This document shows positions 31,995 through 41,805 of a DNA stretch of 64,000 nucleotides, one piece after another. The DNA is from Capronia americana (Eukaryota; Ascomycota; Eurotiomycetes; Chaetothyriales; Herpotrichiellaceae), in assembly GCA_016110215.1 (NCBI GenBank), contig JADWQD010000003.1, positions 1,054,001 through 1,118,000 of the forward strand, read 5' to 3'. The translations under genes and the position numbers were made by a program. Numbering within the stretch: the stretch's first letter is position 1; each line of letters begins with the position of its first letter. Under the pieces are notes generated by a model. It worked only from the letters and a program-made list of their open reading frames with translations. It ran no database searches and was not told the origin of the DNA.

Positions 31995-32586
31995 CGCGTG
32001 GAAAACCCCTATTCCGCTGGCGCGTCTCTGGTTTCGATTCCATTCCTCAGGACCGCAGACCTTGATTTGGATGATGCCAACCTAGTGATACTTCTCCTTC
32101 TCCTCTTCCGTGTAACAATTGTCAGCTAGAAACATCAGCATAAGGCCAGGATCTGTGAGGAACACCAGCTGCCTAATGATTTGCTGCATCTGAAATGTCG
32201 TCTTGCCTGAGTACTGCCTGTCCAGTAGTCGTCTCCGCTGTAAATTCCTCACCAGCCAAAGCTATTATCCTTGACGTTCGACTTCGACTTTCGACTTCGC
32301 CTTGCGACGGAGAGCGCCGTTGATGACCCGTCCATCCACCCAGATAATGAACTCGACACGGTTTGCCTTGCCGAATCGAAAGCTAGACTTGACCTTACAT
32401 TTGATCGCAAACTTGGCATCGGCGGTCGCATCGATGTAGCACTTCACCTCTGTGCGTAAAGGCCATTCCAGATCCAGATCGTCTGCACCAATAGATGACG
32501 GACCATCACCGGGCGGATCATGCTCCCGTGGGTCTCGGCTGGCGCCGACGATGGTGACTCCAACCTTGTTCTTTAACTACTGGCAT
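31995..32586 (-). pseudogene. DUF7918-like pseudogene D
   Basis: The domain body is clear on the minus strand at about 32460-32270: VKCYIDATADAKFAIKCKV, FGKANRVEFIIWVDGRVI. Upstream the likely start codon at 32586 (MPVV...) is in a different frame from VGVTIV, displaced by one extra base in an A run, so the start is frameshifted. The domain frame stops at VEVERQG, before the conserved Cys/Gly end of exon 1. An exon-2-like stretch near 32125-32040 reads EEEKEKYH, then an in-frame TAG, then VGIIQIKV. Together these show a non-functional tandem copy. Confidence 0.75.
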
Positions 32587-33086
32587 CGTGATCAAAGTCA
32601 AATTAAACGTGCGAGCCCGAGAGTTCGTAGAGAGCCAGGCGCTTCAAGCTCAGCTATCCTATTACAAGCCAAGGGAAGGCGAAGGAGACGAAAGGCGGCA
32701 CGAATGAAGGAAGGAGATGACTTGAAATCAGGCAAAAGTGGAGGAGTACCTCGTATGCGATGGATCATAGGGAGACAAGCTCTAACTGAAAGAAGAACAA
32801 GTGCAGCTACAGTAGGTGCCAGCTAGGGGCGAGCCTCCCCGCAACACGCGGGCCTTGGTGATCGGACCCCGCCAGGCCGCAGCGGCCAAACGGCCTCGTC
32901 CCATGACAACCGCGTCAACACCAACACCAACAATCATCAGTTGACCACTTCACCGACCATGTGAGCACAAACACAAGTATAAATATAGATATACCAACAT
33001 CCTCTTTCTCCCCTCCCTCCTCCCCCTCCGAATTGCCTTCCCTTCCCTTCCCTTTCCCCTCCTCTGCACCCTCAACCCTGTCCAAA
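32587..33086. other. Promoter region of the S1/P1 nuclease gene
   Basis: No gene. The 130 bases before the nuclease ATG are strongly C/T-rich, as is common for fungal 5' UTRs; TATAAATATAGATATA lies near 32978. Confidence 0.45.
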
Positions 33087-34001
33087 ATGCAGCATCACAG
33101 CATCCCCCGCGCCCTGCTACTCCTCCTCATCCCTCTCGCCTTCTTCCTCCCCAGCACGACCCTCGCCTGGGGAACCCTGGGCCACCGCACGGTCGCATAC
33201 CTCGCGTCATTGTACTTCACGCAGCAATCGACGCGCCTCACCAACCAGCTGCTCCACGGGCAAGACATCTCCGAGGCGGCCCTCTTCCCGGACAAGATCC
33301 GCTACATCCCCTCGTTCGCGTACACCAAGGGGTGGCACTACATCGACGCCCAGGACGACCCGCCCGCGCGGTGCGGCGTCAACATGACGCGCGACTGCGC
33401 GCTGGAGACCGGCTGCGTCGTGTCCGCGATCGCCAACCACACGGAGCGCGTGCGCGCGCGCGCGGCCTTGCCGATGTGGCAGCGCGGGCAGAGTCTGCGG
33501 TTCGTGCTGCATTTCTTCGGCGACGTGCACCAGCCGCTGCACACGGAGGCCGAGGACCGCGGCGGGAATGAATACGCCGTCGTGTTTGAGGGGAGGGCCA
33601 CGAATCTGCACAGTGTGTGGGATACGTTGATTGTGAACAGGCATGCCGGGATGGGGCACGAGGATGAGGCTCTCGCGGCGTGGACTTGGGCGCAGAAGCT
33701 GTTTGCCGAGAACAACTGGGAACGGGACGAGGACGTGTGTCTGCACGATGCGGCCGAGTGTGCGCTCGAGTGGGCGGGCGAGGCAAACGCATATGTGTGT
33801 TCGTATGTGCTGGCCCGTGATGTCCACGGGCAGGATCTTGCGGGCGAGTACTACGACGGGGCTGTCCCCATCATTGACGAGATGGTCTACAAGGCGGGAC
33901 GGAGGCTGGCTGCTTGGATCAACGCCATTGCCGAGGATATAGATTTCAAAGACCTAGAGCTCTCTGATCCGGACCCGCTACTACAGACTCAAATGAGGTG
34001 A
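33087..34001 (+). CDS. Secreted S1/P1-type zinc nuclease
   Basis: Extracellular single-strand nuclease and 3'-nucleotidase with a tri-zinc centre. ATG at 33087 gives a 304-aa single-exon product. Residues 1-26 form a signal peptide (RALLLLLIPLAFFLPSTTLA), with cleavage just before Trp of WGTLGHR. That Trp, as mature N-terminus, is itself a zinc ligand in this family. Further ligands are visible: His in LGHR, Asp in PDKIRY, His in GWHYID, then HFFGDVHQPLH and NLHSVWD. NMTRD and NHTE are N-glycosylation sequons. Length fits S1 and P1 nucleases. It interrupts the DUF7918-like array on the opposite strand and is convergent with copy E, 85 bases apart. The likely role is phosphate and nucleoside scavenging. 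Confidence 0.94.
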   Translation: MQHHSIPRALLLLLIPLAFFLPSTTLAWGTLGHRTVAYLASLYFTQQSTRLTNQLLHGQDISEAALFPDKIRYIPSFAYTKGWHYIDAQDDPPARCGVNMTRDCALETGCVVSAIANHTERVRARAALPMWQRGQSLRFVLHFFGDVHQPLHTEAEDRGGNEYAVVFEGRATNLHSVWDTLIVNRHAGMGHEDEALAAWTWAQKLFAENNWERDEDVCLHDAAECALEWAGEANAYVCSYVLARDVHGQDLAGEYYDGAVPIIDEMVYKAGRRLAAWINAIAEDIDFKDLELSDPDPLLQTQMR

Positions 34002-34086
34002 AAATCAAAGGGTATCGTCACGCATGTCACAAATTCGCCTTCCTGCTTCGTATGTCCCAATCTCAAACCATCCTGGGGCCCCTTCG

Positions 34087-35286
34087 TTAGTCGTCTTCCA
34101 ATAACTCGATGATCTGAGCTTTAGCGGGCCTGGGTCTGGCGGACAGCTCTTCAATTGCATCTTTGTCGTCGTCGTCGTCGTCGTCAGAATCGACGTGATA
34201 GATCGTCTCTCCAGCATTCCCCTTACTGGTCTTGAGAGGCCGCCCAGGCCTGGTCTCTGTAACCGTGTCGCTTCGCTCGCGTTTCGTTCCGGGTTCCAGT
34301 TTGACGTCACGCTGCTCCTACAGAAAGTCAGCAACACCTCTGGTGGGGGTGATCGTTCCCATACTCTTTGTTTCCTCAGCAGCTCGAGCGCCTCCTCTCT
34401 GGTAAGTTCCTCCACGGGGCGGTTTTCCAATGGTACCGGCGTGGGGGTTCGATTAAGGATCAGCAGGGATTGGAGAGCACCTGTTCCCTTGTCAGAAGAG
34501 CCAGCGATGAAGGACCTGGGACATACGCCGCGTCCTGTACTTGAACTTGAACGTTGCCAATGGCTGTTTCGCAACAGCCTCTGATTTTCGATAGTTCCTG
34601 TCCTTTTCGGCCACCGCAACGGGAGTCAGCCTAGCGATGTCAGCCGGAACCTCTGCATAGTAACGGTTGAACGGACCGCGTTGCAACGTCGAGAGGTCGC
34701 CCTTTCAATGCCTTTTCTGGGACCGATTCGGGGTCGTTCCCGGTGTAGGTGTCGGTAGGGCGCCACTCCAACAGCTTGATCGGCCATACCTCGACCTTGA
34801 ACGTTCCCAAATCGCCGTACATAGTTTTGAAAGTCGATACATCATCATTCATCTCAAGGTCTCCTGCAGGGTGTTAGCGGGCATCACAAGCTGCATTGCG
34901 GGGTCTACCCCACTAGTATTGAGGTCTGCGAACTGAAACTTGTAAAGCTTCATGCCGGTAGACTCCATGGACCTTTTGCCCTCGCATCGTGCATACACTC
35001 GTGTCCCCATGTTCCGGGCGGTTCGAAAATCCTCCTCCTGCACAAATCTTCCAATGATGCGCTTCCCGTCAACGAACACAGAGAAGCTGATCGCATCTTC
35101 TTCGGAAAACTCGTAGTTGGCTTCCACGAAGAATTTGAATTCAAAGTAAGCTCCGGACACTGCCTCGACGTACTTGGTGACTTCGTTCACCCCGGGCAAG
35201 GGCCCCTCGTCTTCGTCATCATCGAACTCCTCCGCTCGAGTGCCGTCGACGAATACTTGGACTTCGAACTTGCCCAAGATCGTCAT
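34087..35286 (-). CDS. DUF7918-like paralogue E
   Basis: Five exons; exon 1 is 35286-34914. It starts MTILGKFEVQVFVDGTRAEE and has KYVEAVSGAYFEFKFFVE and FSVFVDGKRIIG. Exon 2 reads STFKTMYGDLGTFKVEVW and ALKGRPLDVATR. Exon 3 has PLATFKFKYRTR. Exon 4 has ALQSLLILNRTPTPVPLEN and LTREEALELLRKQR. Exon 5 contains an Asp run (DSDDDDDDKD) and ends PRPAKAQIIELLEDD. First-intron donor GTGGGG and last-intron donor GTATGG are weak but canonical GT. It is the most diverged intact copy and the only one on the far side of the nuclease gene. ATG 35286 matches the start of the other copies. Confidence 0.8.
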
Positions 35287-35625
35287 CGTGGCCGAACCCT
35301 GAAATTCAACCTGATTTCGAAGCTGGAAAGCCTGACGCAAACGCCCAAAAGACAGTGAAGGATGAGATGGATGAGATGCAGAAGGGCTCTGCAGAGTGCA
35401 GTGCTGAATCGAAACGAAGATGCATCAGGCTGGCGGTTGGGAGTTCCCACCGAACGGCAGTTGCCTGTTGGGGAATAGGCTCGAACCTTAAATCCAAATA
35501 AAGCCAACGTGACTCCGCGACTGGCGCTTCACACGCGTCTCAATTAAGCCTTGCGCAGCCTCGTCTGTCACTGAATATTGCTGCTATTGGTACTACAAAA
35601 GTACGCCAGCACAAAGCACCGTCCG
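35287..35625. other. Intergenic spacer
   Basis: Promoter of copy E and 3' flank of NUP133. No gene seen. Confidence 0.4.
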
Positions 35626-38600
35626 CTAAGCACCATTGCTCTGCTCTTGCTCCGAGGCCTGCTGAGCCATCTGCTCGCCCTGCGCGTCGACCATAGCCCT
35701 AACATTTCTCTGCGCTGAAGTGATCAACCCGCCATAGTGATCCTCGAGTCTTCCCTTCTCGACAAAGCTCTTGAGCTTTGCTTGTTCCTTCTCGATATCC
35801 TTGCGAATTCCTTCAACTTCAAGTTTATCTTGTAGGCTTGCTGGGAATGTTTCGCGGCTGAGGATGTCGCTTGGAGACAGTAGGTGGACTGGTGTTCCCT
35901 CGATCTGTTCCATCACGAAAACATGTTGTAGAGCACGGAACAGGCTTGATTGTTGCATCTCCTCTTCCACCCGCTGATCATCCTTACCGCCAGTCTCATT
36001 CAGCGCCAGCCAGTCATCACGAACCATTGCTCTTCTCCAAATGGACGCTCGGAGATCCTCTTGCTTCGTCACCGGCAGGCCAGAGAGATCCACGATCCGA
36101 AGCGCAAGGGCGAATTCTTGGCCACTAACCTCAGGATCCTCTTCAGGAAGTCCGGCCCACTCAACAGGGTCCATTAAGGTCAAGAGGTCGACAAGCTCCT
36201 CCGCCGTCAGTGGCACCTGGCGCAACAAAGACTTCAGAGCCTGCCTCAGTTGCCGCTTGAGAGCAGGGCTCTTAGCCACCACACGAGAGGCAAATGTGTC
36301 TTGAGCCAGATCAAATGCCGCCTTTCCATCAAGTGCAGCACCAACAGATGCCATAACGTGACTGTATATTTGCTCCTGAATAGCGATCATTGACAAGCCA
36401 TCGTCATAGCCCTTCGGATCGCGCAGTTTGCCTGTGCCCTCATCCGCAGCCAAGCCAACCAATTTGGCCAGAGCCAGTTCCGTCTTCTTGTTCCAGACAT
36501 CGTTTTGTTCTTCAGCAGCGACCTCTTGGAGCGTCTGCTCTGCGCGCTGGTAGTTGTTGTTCGAGATCACATCATGAATCCAGCTGAGCTTGCCTAGTTG
36601 TTGGTGAGCGACAGGGGCCATCTTGAAAAACCATGTGAGGAATTCTTCCTTCTGCGGATCCTCCTGGCCCTTGAGCAGGAGGCTGCCACATTCACCGTCG
36701 ATGAGCATCTGACTATAGGCAGCAAAGGCCCAGCCTTTACCGAATTTGCCATAATAAGACTCGGCTCGGTCTCGCATCTCTTCCAATTCGCGTTGATTCT
36801 TGTCAGCCAGTGATGGATCAACTGCGGCCTCCGCGATCAGTTTCTTGTAATATTCGAGGTGCATAGTGACCAGATCGGCGTAGTATTTCAGCTTTTCCCC
36901 GAGATGAATGGCGCCTCGCATGTTGAAAGCTGAGATGGCCTGCAACGCTTGGCCCAATCTTTCTTGCACTTCGCGGTCGATATTCTTGATTTCGTCCCTC
37001 AAGGCATCAGGGTCTTTCTCATTTTCCTTGAGTTTGCTCTTCGCCTGGATTGACTCTTCGAACACGAGTCGGGAGAACAAATCCACTTCGGTCGGTAGAC
37101 GAGCGGCCAGTTCTCGAAGTCCAGCCTTGCTGGGTGCTTCGTACGGTTTTCCTTCATCGTCCGTCGGCATCTTTTTCTTCTTGCTTCTCCCGTGAGTGAA
37201 CTCCCACCACTCGTTCAAGAACTTGCAGACATCATAAATCAACCTCTGACTAAACCGCAAGGGCTCCGGGCTCGACGACCACGGATGAGGGATTTCGGTT
37301 GGAAAGCCCTCAACGAGCACACCGTCCTTGAAGACTTCGTCCCCGAGTCCATACAAGGGTGCATTATCCTCGCGAAACTTGAAGACGGCAGAGTATGATG
37401 CAATCCATAAATCCACGGCTTCCTTCAGGTAATCAGTCACCACCTTTGGGTCTGTAACATCCATCGGCTCGAGCTCTGGAATGCAGCTGACTAGTTCGGA
37501 CATCAGGTGGCCAACATTCTGAACGCTGTTCACGAGCCAATGTCTAACTCGATCCTTCTCTCCCTTGTCCGGGTCTGGGTATTTTTGCCGGGTTTCATGC
37601 AAGGCACGCAGGGTAAAGTCGAGGTACGGCATCTCCCGATCTGCCTGAGGATATTTCCGCTGGATTTCTTCTTGGACCTTCCAGATCGCTTGAGCAGCAG
37701 CTAACTTCTCCGCTTCGAGCAATAATTGAAATCGAATATTTCGAGAAATTGAGGATTGATAGTGACTCATCAAATACCCGGCCAAGTCATCTAGGGCTTT
37801 CGCACGTAATCGCATCTGCATGTCGATGGAAGGTGCGCTCTTCGGTAGGTGTTTGGACGATGATGAGAGGATTTCTGATGTGATTTCCATCGCCGCTGCC
37901 TCAATCTCCTCCTGCGAGAACGACCGATCTGCCTTGTTGAGATCCAGCGGGTTTTGTTTGATAGTGCCGAAAAAGACTGCTTGCTCGATTTTGCTCTTCG
38001 CACTCATTCGATCCCGCTCATCTGCTTCGTCAACGTCTACTTCCTCTTCATCGCGCAGGCGCGAAGTCATTTTCACGATTCCAAAGCCCTGTACTCCAAA
38101 CACGACAGACGACTGCCTCTCTGACATTTCTAGTGCATAGCCAAGGACCTTGTAAGTAGAAGCATCTCGAAATCGAATGCAATCCTGGAATGGTTCGGGT
38201 AGTGCTTGTCGTTCCATCAATAGTTGGGAGGAGGGTGACTCTCGGATCTTGACTAGCGAGAACAGTACGATGGCTGTCTCGAAGAGGATGAAAGCCGCTG
38301 GCTGAGTTCTGGATACGCAGAGCCGAGGTCGCCAAGAAGGCTGTGATGATGTTGAAGAGGAATAGCAGCTGACAGGGTGCACTACCTTGATCCTTGCCTC
38401 CTGGTCGACGAGCATCTCGGTGATAAAGTACTTGATCTCTCCTTCCTTGGACGTGGAAATTAGGGCCATCATGGGAATGCCATGGCTATCCCGTCGAGTC
38501 AATCCCGTGCTTGGCCCTGCTGAAAGCTCCACATCAAGGACTTTGAAGTCCGTCGGGTCGGGCAGAATGGCGCTTAGAGCCTCCAGTGTGTGTTCTCTGA

Positions 38601-39639
38601 AGTTGAATGATCTTCCAGACGAATCGGGGACATTAAGGTTCGTACTCCAGAACTCCAGAGCTCCATCTTCCGTCGCAATGACCACGTCACGTTGCCCCTT
38701 CTTAGAGCCTCCAGCCTTCACGATCGGTGTACCTTTTCTTCGATCTCCGCCAAACACATTTTTTATGCTTCCAAAGAAGCCAATTGTCGCATTTGTGTCT
38801 TTGAGCAGAAATTGCACGCCGATGCCAGGACTGCCAAATTCGTTACGAATCTTCAAGTGAGCCACGCGACCATGGCTCAGCGAGAGAATGAATCCGGCGG
38901 GTTCAGCATTCACTAGCTCTTCCACAACTTCGCTACTCATCAGACCAGGTATTGAGCCCTGCACAGTCGAGCTTTGGCCCGGTATAACAGAAGAGGCACT
39001 AGAAAAGGTCTCCCAATACACAATTTTCCCTGACTTTGCAGACACCACCACGATTCCGGGCTCGCCATTAGCAGCCTTTGCTGTGAAAGCCCCGAGTGGC
39101 AGAGGATCCCCGGTAGATGTCTGTGGAAACGGCAGTCTGAATGTGATGACGTCCCGCGAGGAAGGGATAGAAGCGCTGGAGTTGTAAGGCCAGATGATCG
39201 CGTCCTTGTGTGTCAACGCGAGCGCGTATCCGTACTCGGAGGAGATGACGCAAGTATATGGGACATTGGGCTGGTTTCTGATTTGATCAGGTAGTGCTGG
39301 CAGCTGGGTGACAGTATAGAAGTCGTTGCTCGAAAGTGTCAAACCGGCATTGGTGTTCGCTGCTCTTTCGGATCTCTTCTCTGGCTTCTTCGCGCCTCGC
39401 AGGGTCAGTTCTCTCAAGGGCGCAGCTGCGACTGCGTATCCGTTGCTCTTCCCCTCGACCAGTTCACGTCCTGCCACTTCATTGAGGCTTGCATCAGTCA
39501 GAGGCTCGAACGTGTCTCTTCGGAGGGCAGATCGTTTCCGCTTCGCCTGAGGTAACTTGATGGAATCATCTGGCCCGGCTGCCTGGCGTGTTCGTTTAGG
39601 ACGCAGTGATTCTCTTCGCGAAGCGTCCGCAGAGAACAT
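35626..39639 (-). CDS. NUP133: Nucleoporin Nup133
   Basis: Scaffold subunit at the stem of the Y-shaped (Nup84/Nup107-160) nuclear pore subcomplex. Single exon, 1337 aa from the first ATG (MFSADASRRESLRPKRTRQ), which is close to the family length. The N-terminal ~90 residues are basic and disordered. A seven-blade beta-propeller follows (about 90-510), with VPYTCVISSEYGYALALTH, AIIWPYNSS and GEIKYFITEMLVD. The rest is the helical stack, including FQLLLEAEKLAAAQAIWKV and SAFNMRGAIHLGEKLKYYAD. The C-terminal part ends SAQRNVRAMVDAQGEQMAQQ. A 4-kb intronless frame in an intron-bearing neighbourhood is noteworthy but not unusual. Confidence 0.9.
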   Translation of the reverse strand: MFSADASRRESLRPKRTRQAAGPDDSIKLPQAKRKRSALRRDTFEPLTDASLNEVAGRELVEGKSNGYAVAAAPLRELTLRGAKKPEKRSERAANTNAGLTLSSNDFYTVTQLPALPDQIRNQPNVPYTCVISSEYGYALALTHKDAIIWPYNSSASIPSSRDVITFRLPFPQTSTGDPLPLGAFTAKAANGEPGIVVVSAKSGKIVYWETFSSASSVIPGQSSTVQGSIPGLMSSEVVEELVNAEPAGFILSLSHGRVAHLKIRNEFGSPGIGVQFLLKDTNATIGFFGSIKNVFGGDRRKGTPIVKAGGSKKGQRDVVIATEDGALEFWSTNLNVPDSSGRSFNFREHTLEALSAILPDPTDFKVLDVELSAGPSTGLTRRDSHGIPMMALISTSKEGEIKYFITEMLVDQEARIKVVHPVSCYSSSTSSQPSWRPRLCVSRTQPAAFILFETAIVLFSLVKIRESPSSQLLMERQALPEPFQDCIRFRDASTYKVLGYALEMSERQSSVVFGVQGFGIVKMTSRLRDEEEVDVDEADERDRMSAKSKIEQAVFFGTIKQNPLDLNKADRSFSQEEIEAAAMEITSEILSSSSKHLPKSAPSIDMQMRLRAKALDDLAGYLMSHYQSSISRNIRFQLLLEAEKLAAAQAIWKVQEEIQRKYPQADREMPYLDFTLRALHETRQKYPDPDKGEKDRVRHWLVNSVQNVGHLMSELVSCIPELEPMDVTDPKVVTDYLKEAVDLWIASYSAVFKFREDNAPLYGLGDEVFKDGVLVEGFPTEIPHPWSSSPEPLRFSQRLIYDVCKFLNEWWEFTHGRSKKKKMPTDDEGKPYEAPSKAGLRELAARLPTEVDLFSRLVFEESIQAKSKLKENEKDPDALRDEIKNIDREVQERLGQALQAISAFNMRGAIHLGEKLKYYADLVTMHLEYYKKLIAEAAVDPSLADKNQRELEEMRDRAESYYGKFGKGWAFAAYSQMLIDGECGSLLLKGQEDPQKEEFLTWFFKMAPVAHQQLGKLSWIHDVISNNNYQRAEQTLQEVAAEEQNDVWNKKTELALAKLVGLAADEGTGKLRDPKGYDDGLSMIAIQEQIYSHVMASVGAALDGKAAFDLAQDTFASRVVAKSPALKRQLRQALKSLLRQVPLTAEELVDLLTLMDPVEWAGLPEEDPEVSGQEFALALRIVDLSGLPVTKQEDLRASIWRRAMVRDDWLALNETGGKDDQRVEEEMQQSSLFRALQHVFVMEQIEGTPVHLLSPSDILSRETFPASLQDKLEVEGIRKDIEKEQAKLKSFVEKGRLEDHYGGLITSAQRNVRAMVDAQGEQMAQQASEQEQSNGA

Positions 39640-39960
39640 CTTGGAGGGGGTGAGGGATGCGTAGACCGCTGTCCTCGGGGTAGAATGCAAAAGGAGATAT
39701 TTGTTGTTTTGTTTTGTTCAATGACGCTCAAAATTATTGAGACAACTTGGTTTAAGGCCGCTAAACCCCGAGCAGCTGCTTGCCCCTTCACAACACGCTA
39801 GCAACAAATGACCAATCACAAAACACAAGGCTGGAGCCGCAAGGCTGTCACCCAATCACAGTCAATGGGTCTCCTGAAGTACGGAGTAGGCACGTCAAAA
39901 ATCAGTATTTATTTCTCTCGCGTCAACTATCTGAAAGCTCGTGACCCGCTATGCGAATCA

Positions 39961-40893
39961 CTACGGCCAACCCAGTAAACCAAGCGTCAACAAAGTTGGA
40001 TCATCCTCGACGACTTGTTTTTTCTGTAGCAGCTCCATCACATCCCAATTCGCCCAAACAAAGCGTCCCTTCAAGAACTCCGCTTCCGGCGAGCACAGCC
40101 AGACCATGAAGTTGGCGGGCAACTCAACTATAGGGGGCAAATCAGCAACTGACCGGAGAGTTTTGGAGACTAGGAGAAAGCTTGACGGCTTACCGGTGTC
40201 CTGCTGCGGAAACGATAGTCCGCTATCCTCGGCAGCCTTGGTGGCGATGCTGGTAGACTCGATAATACCGGGTTGAAGGTTGAAGACCTTCAAGCCGGGA
40301 TTTTCGTGCTGCAGGTATTCAAAGACTTTGGCAGATGCGATCTTGCTGGTGGCATAGGCCGAATAGCCGGGCACATAGGGTACATGTCCCGCAGCGGAGG
40401 TGACGTTGATGATGATTCCGCCTTTGGTATTGATGTTCTTCAAGGCGGCTTGAACGACGAGCAAGGATCCCTTGATGTTGGTTTCGTAGACCTTGAACCA
40501 TTCTACTGGGTCTGAGGTACCAACCGTACCGATAGACAGATAAGCTGCGTTATTGACAAAGATATCGATTGGACCTCTAGTAGCAATGTTCGCGAATGCT
40601 TCTGCCACGCTCTCAGGCTGCGCAATGTCAGTGACGATGGGAATGACGCTGGCCTTCGGGTGTTTGCTCAAGATGGCCGACTTGGTGGCTTCTAGAGTCT
40701 GCTTTGTGCGTCCCAGTATCACGACCTCCGCTGCCCCTGCCACGACGAATGCTTTGGCAGTTGCTGATCCAATGCCTCCGCCACCCCCAGTGACTACAAT
40801 TCGTTTGCCTTTGACGGAGAGCTCCGGTCGAGACGCGTCGATGTCTGGATACACGTCGTTATGCCACTGCTTGGTATATGTCGGGAGCTCCAT
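39961..40893 (-). CDS. Short-chain dehydrogenase/reductase
   Basis: A classical SDR of 288 aa in two exons (40893-40194 and 40127-39961). The 66-nt intron (GTAAGC...CTATAG) is needed to reach VELPANFMVWLCSPEAEF. The Rossmann motif is TGGGGGIGSA. NNAA and the catalytic Ser/Tyr/Lys follow: NVTSAAGHVP and YSAYATSKIA. The cofactor is NAD or NADP; a GRTKQ segment after beta-2 leans towards NADP. Specific substrate unknown. The C-terminal region KGRFVWANWDVMEL is common in fungal SDRs of uncertain function. Confidence 0.88.
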   Translation of the reverse strand: MELPTYTKQWHNDVYPDIDASRPELSVKGKRIVVTGGGGGIGSATAKAFVVAGAAEVVILGRTKQTLEATKSAILSKHPKASVIPIVTDIAQPESVAEAFANIATRGPIDIFVNNAAYLSIGTVGTSDPVEWFKVYETNIKGSLLVVQAALKNINTKGGIIINVTSAAGHVPYVPGYSAYATSKIASAKVFEYLQHENPGLKVFNLQPGIIESTSIATKAAEDSGLSFPQQDTGKPSSFLLVSKTLRSVADLPPIVELPANFMVWLCSPEAEFLKGRFVWANWDVMELLQKKQVVEDDPTLLTLGLLGWP

Positions 40894-41805
40894 TTCACAA
40901 GCTGGCGATTGTTTGGCTGAAATGGGAGGGCGAAGGGCGAAAGTTAATCTGATAGTCAGGGATGTAGAGCTGTGTTTGGCCAGAAAGAACGCAGTTGTTG
41001 TCTTTAGATGTTATGCAAGTGCCGACTGGAAAAGACTTCAATATAGATGCCAACTTCTGTGTCGGCGCAATCCATATCAAATCGAATTATTCAGCACTGT
41101 CTCTGAACGACTCCGAGCCGCAGATTTTTAGTAAGTCCGTCACACGGGTCCTGAGGCGAACCTTGAGAGAAGACTGCATTCACAGACCTAGATCAAATCT
41201 TGATCTGTGGTATGAACCCACCTGATTGTGTAAACAGCGCGTACAGGAAAACACTCTTAGGTAGAGTAGTCTTCTGGAGGGACCCTCTGGGCCTCAGCTT
41301 GGCTTGAGAAACGCCCTGTCCGCCCGTCTTCGGACGACTGTAAGCCAATGTAAGCATGTCGCGTTATTGTTGAAAAGCTTCCAGATTTGTAAGGATACAA
41401 TATAAAGACACTCCGGGGGGGAATTTGCAAGGCTCCGGGGGCCGAGCCCCGCCTTTTGGGGTTTCGAGAGCAGAGGAGGTAAGATAAGAGCATGCCCCCG
41501 TGATTGTACAGGCTATGGGGAAGGTTAGTGATAGTAGTTCACTTGTTTCCATAGCATGCTTCTCTTGGTTACCCAGTTCACTGAATCGTAGACCTACTCG
41601 TAGGCATCGAACCATGATGGGTTGGTAGCAGCAAGTGAGAGTAGAGTGAAGTAGACGTAATGGAAAGGGGAAGAAAGCTACGGTGGCGCACAATACACAA
41701 CTTGGCAGGGCCTGATTTCTTAACTGTCGAGTCTGCCGTTAGTTTGGAGGACTCGCTGGCAGCCATACTTGATTGATTTCTCTGCACATCCTCGCGATCC
41801 TCATT
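40894..41805. other. Intergenic region
   Basis: Promoters of the SDR and SGT2 genes. No gene recognised. A G/C-rich patch with repeated CTCCGGGGG lies at about 41410-41450. Confidence 0.4.

Noticed and set aside
33207..33827. Minus-strand open frame opposite the S1/P1 nuclease
   Set aside because: Antisense shadow. The nuclease on the plus strand has a signal peptide and all its zinc ligands.
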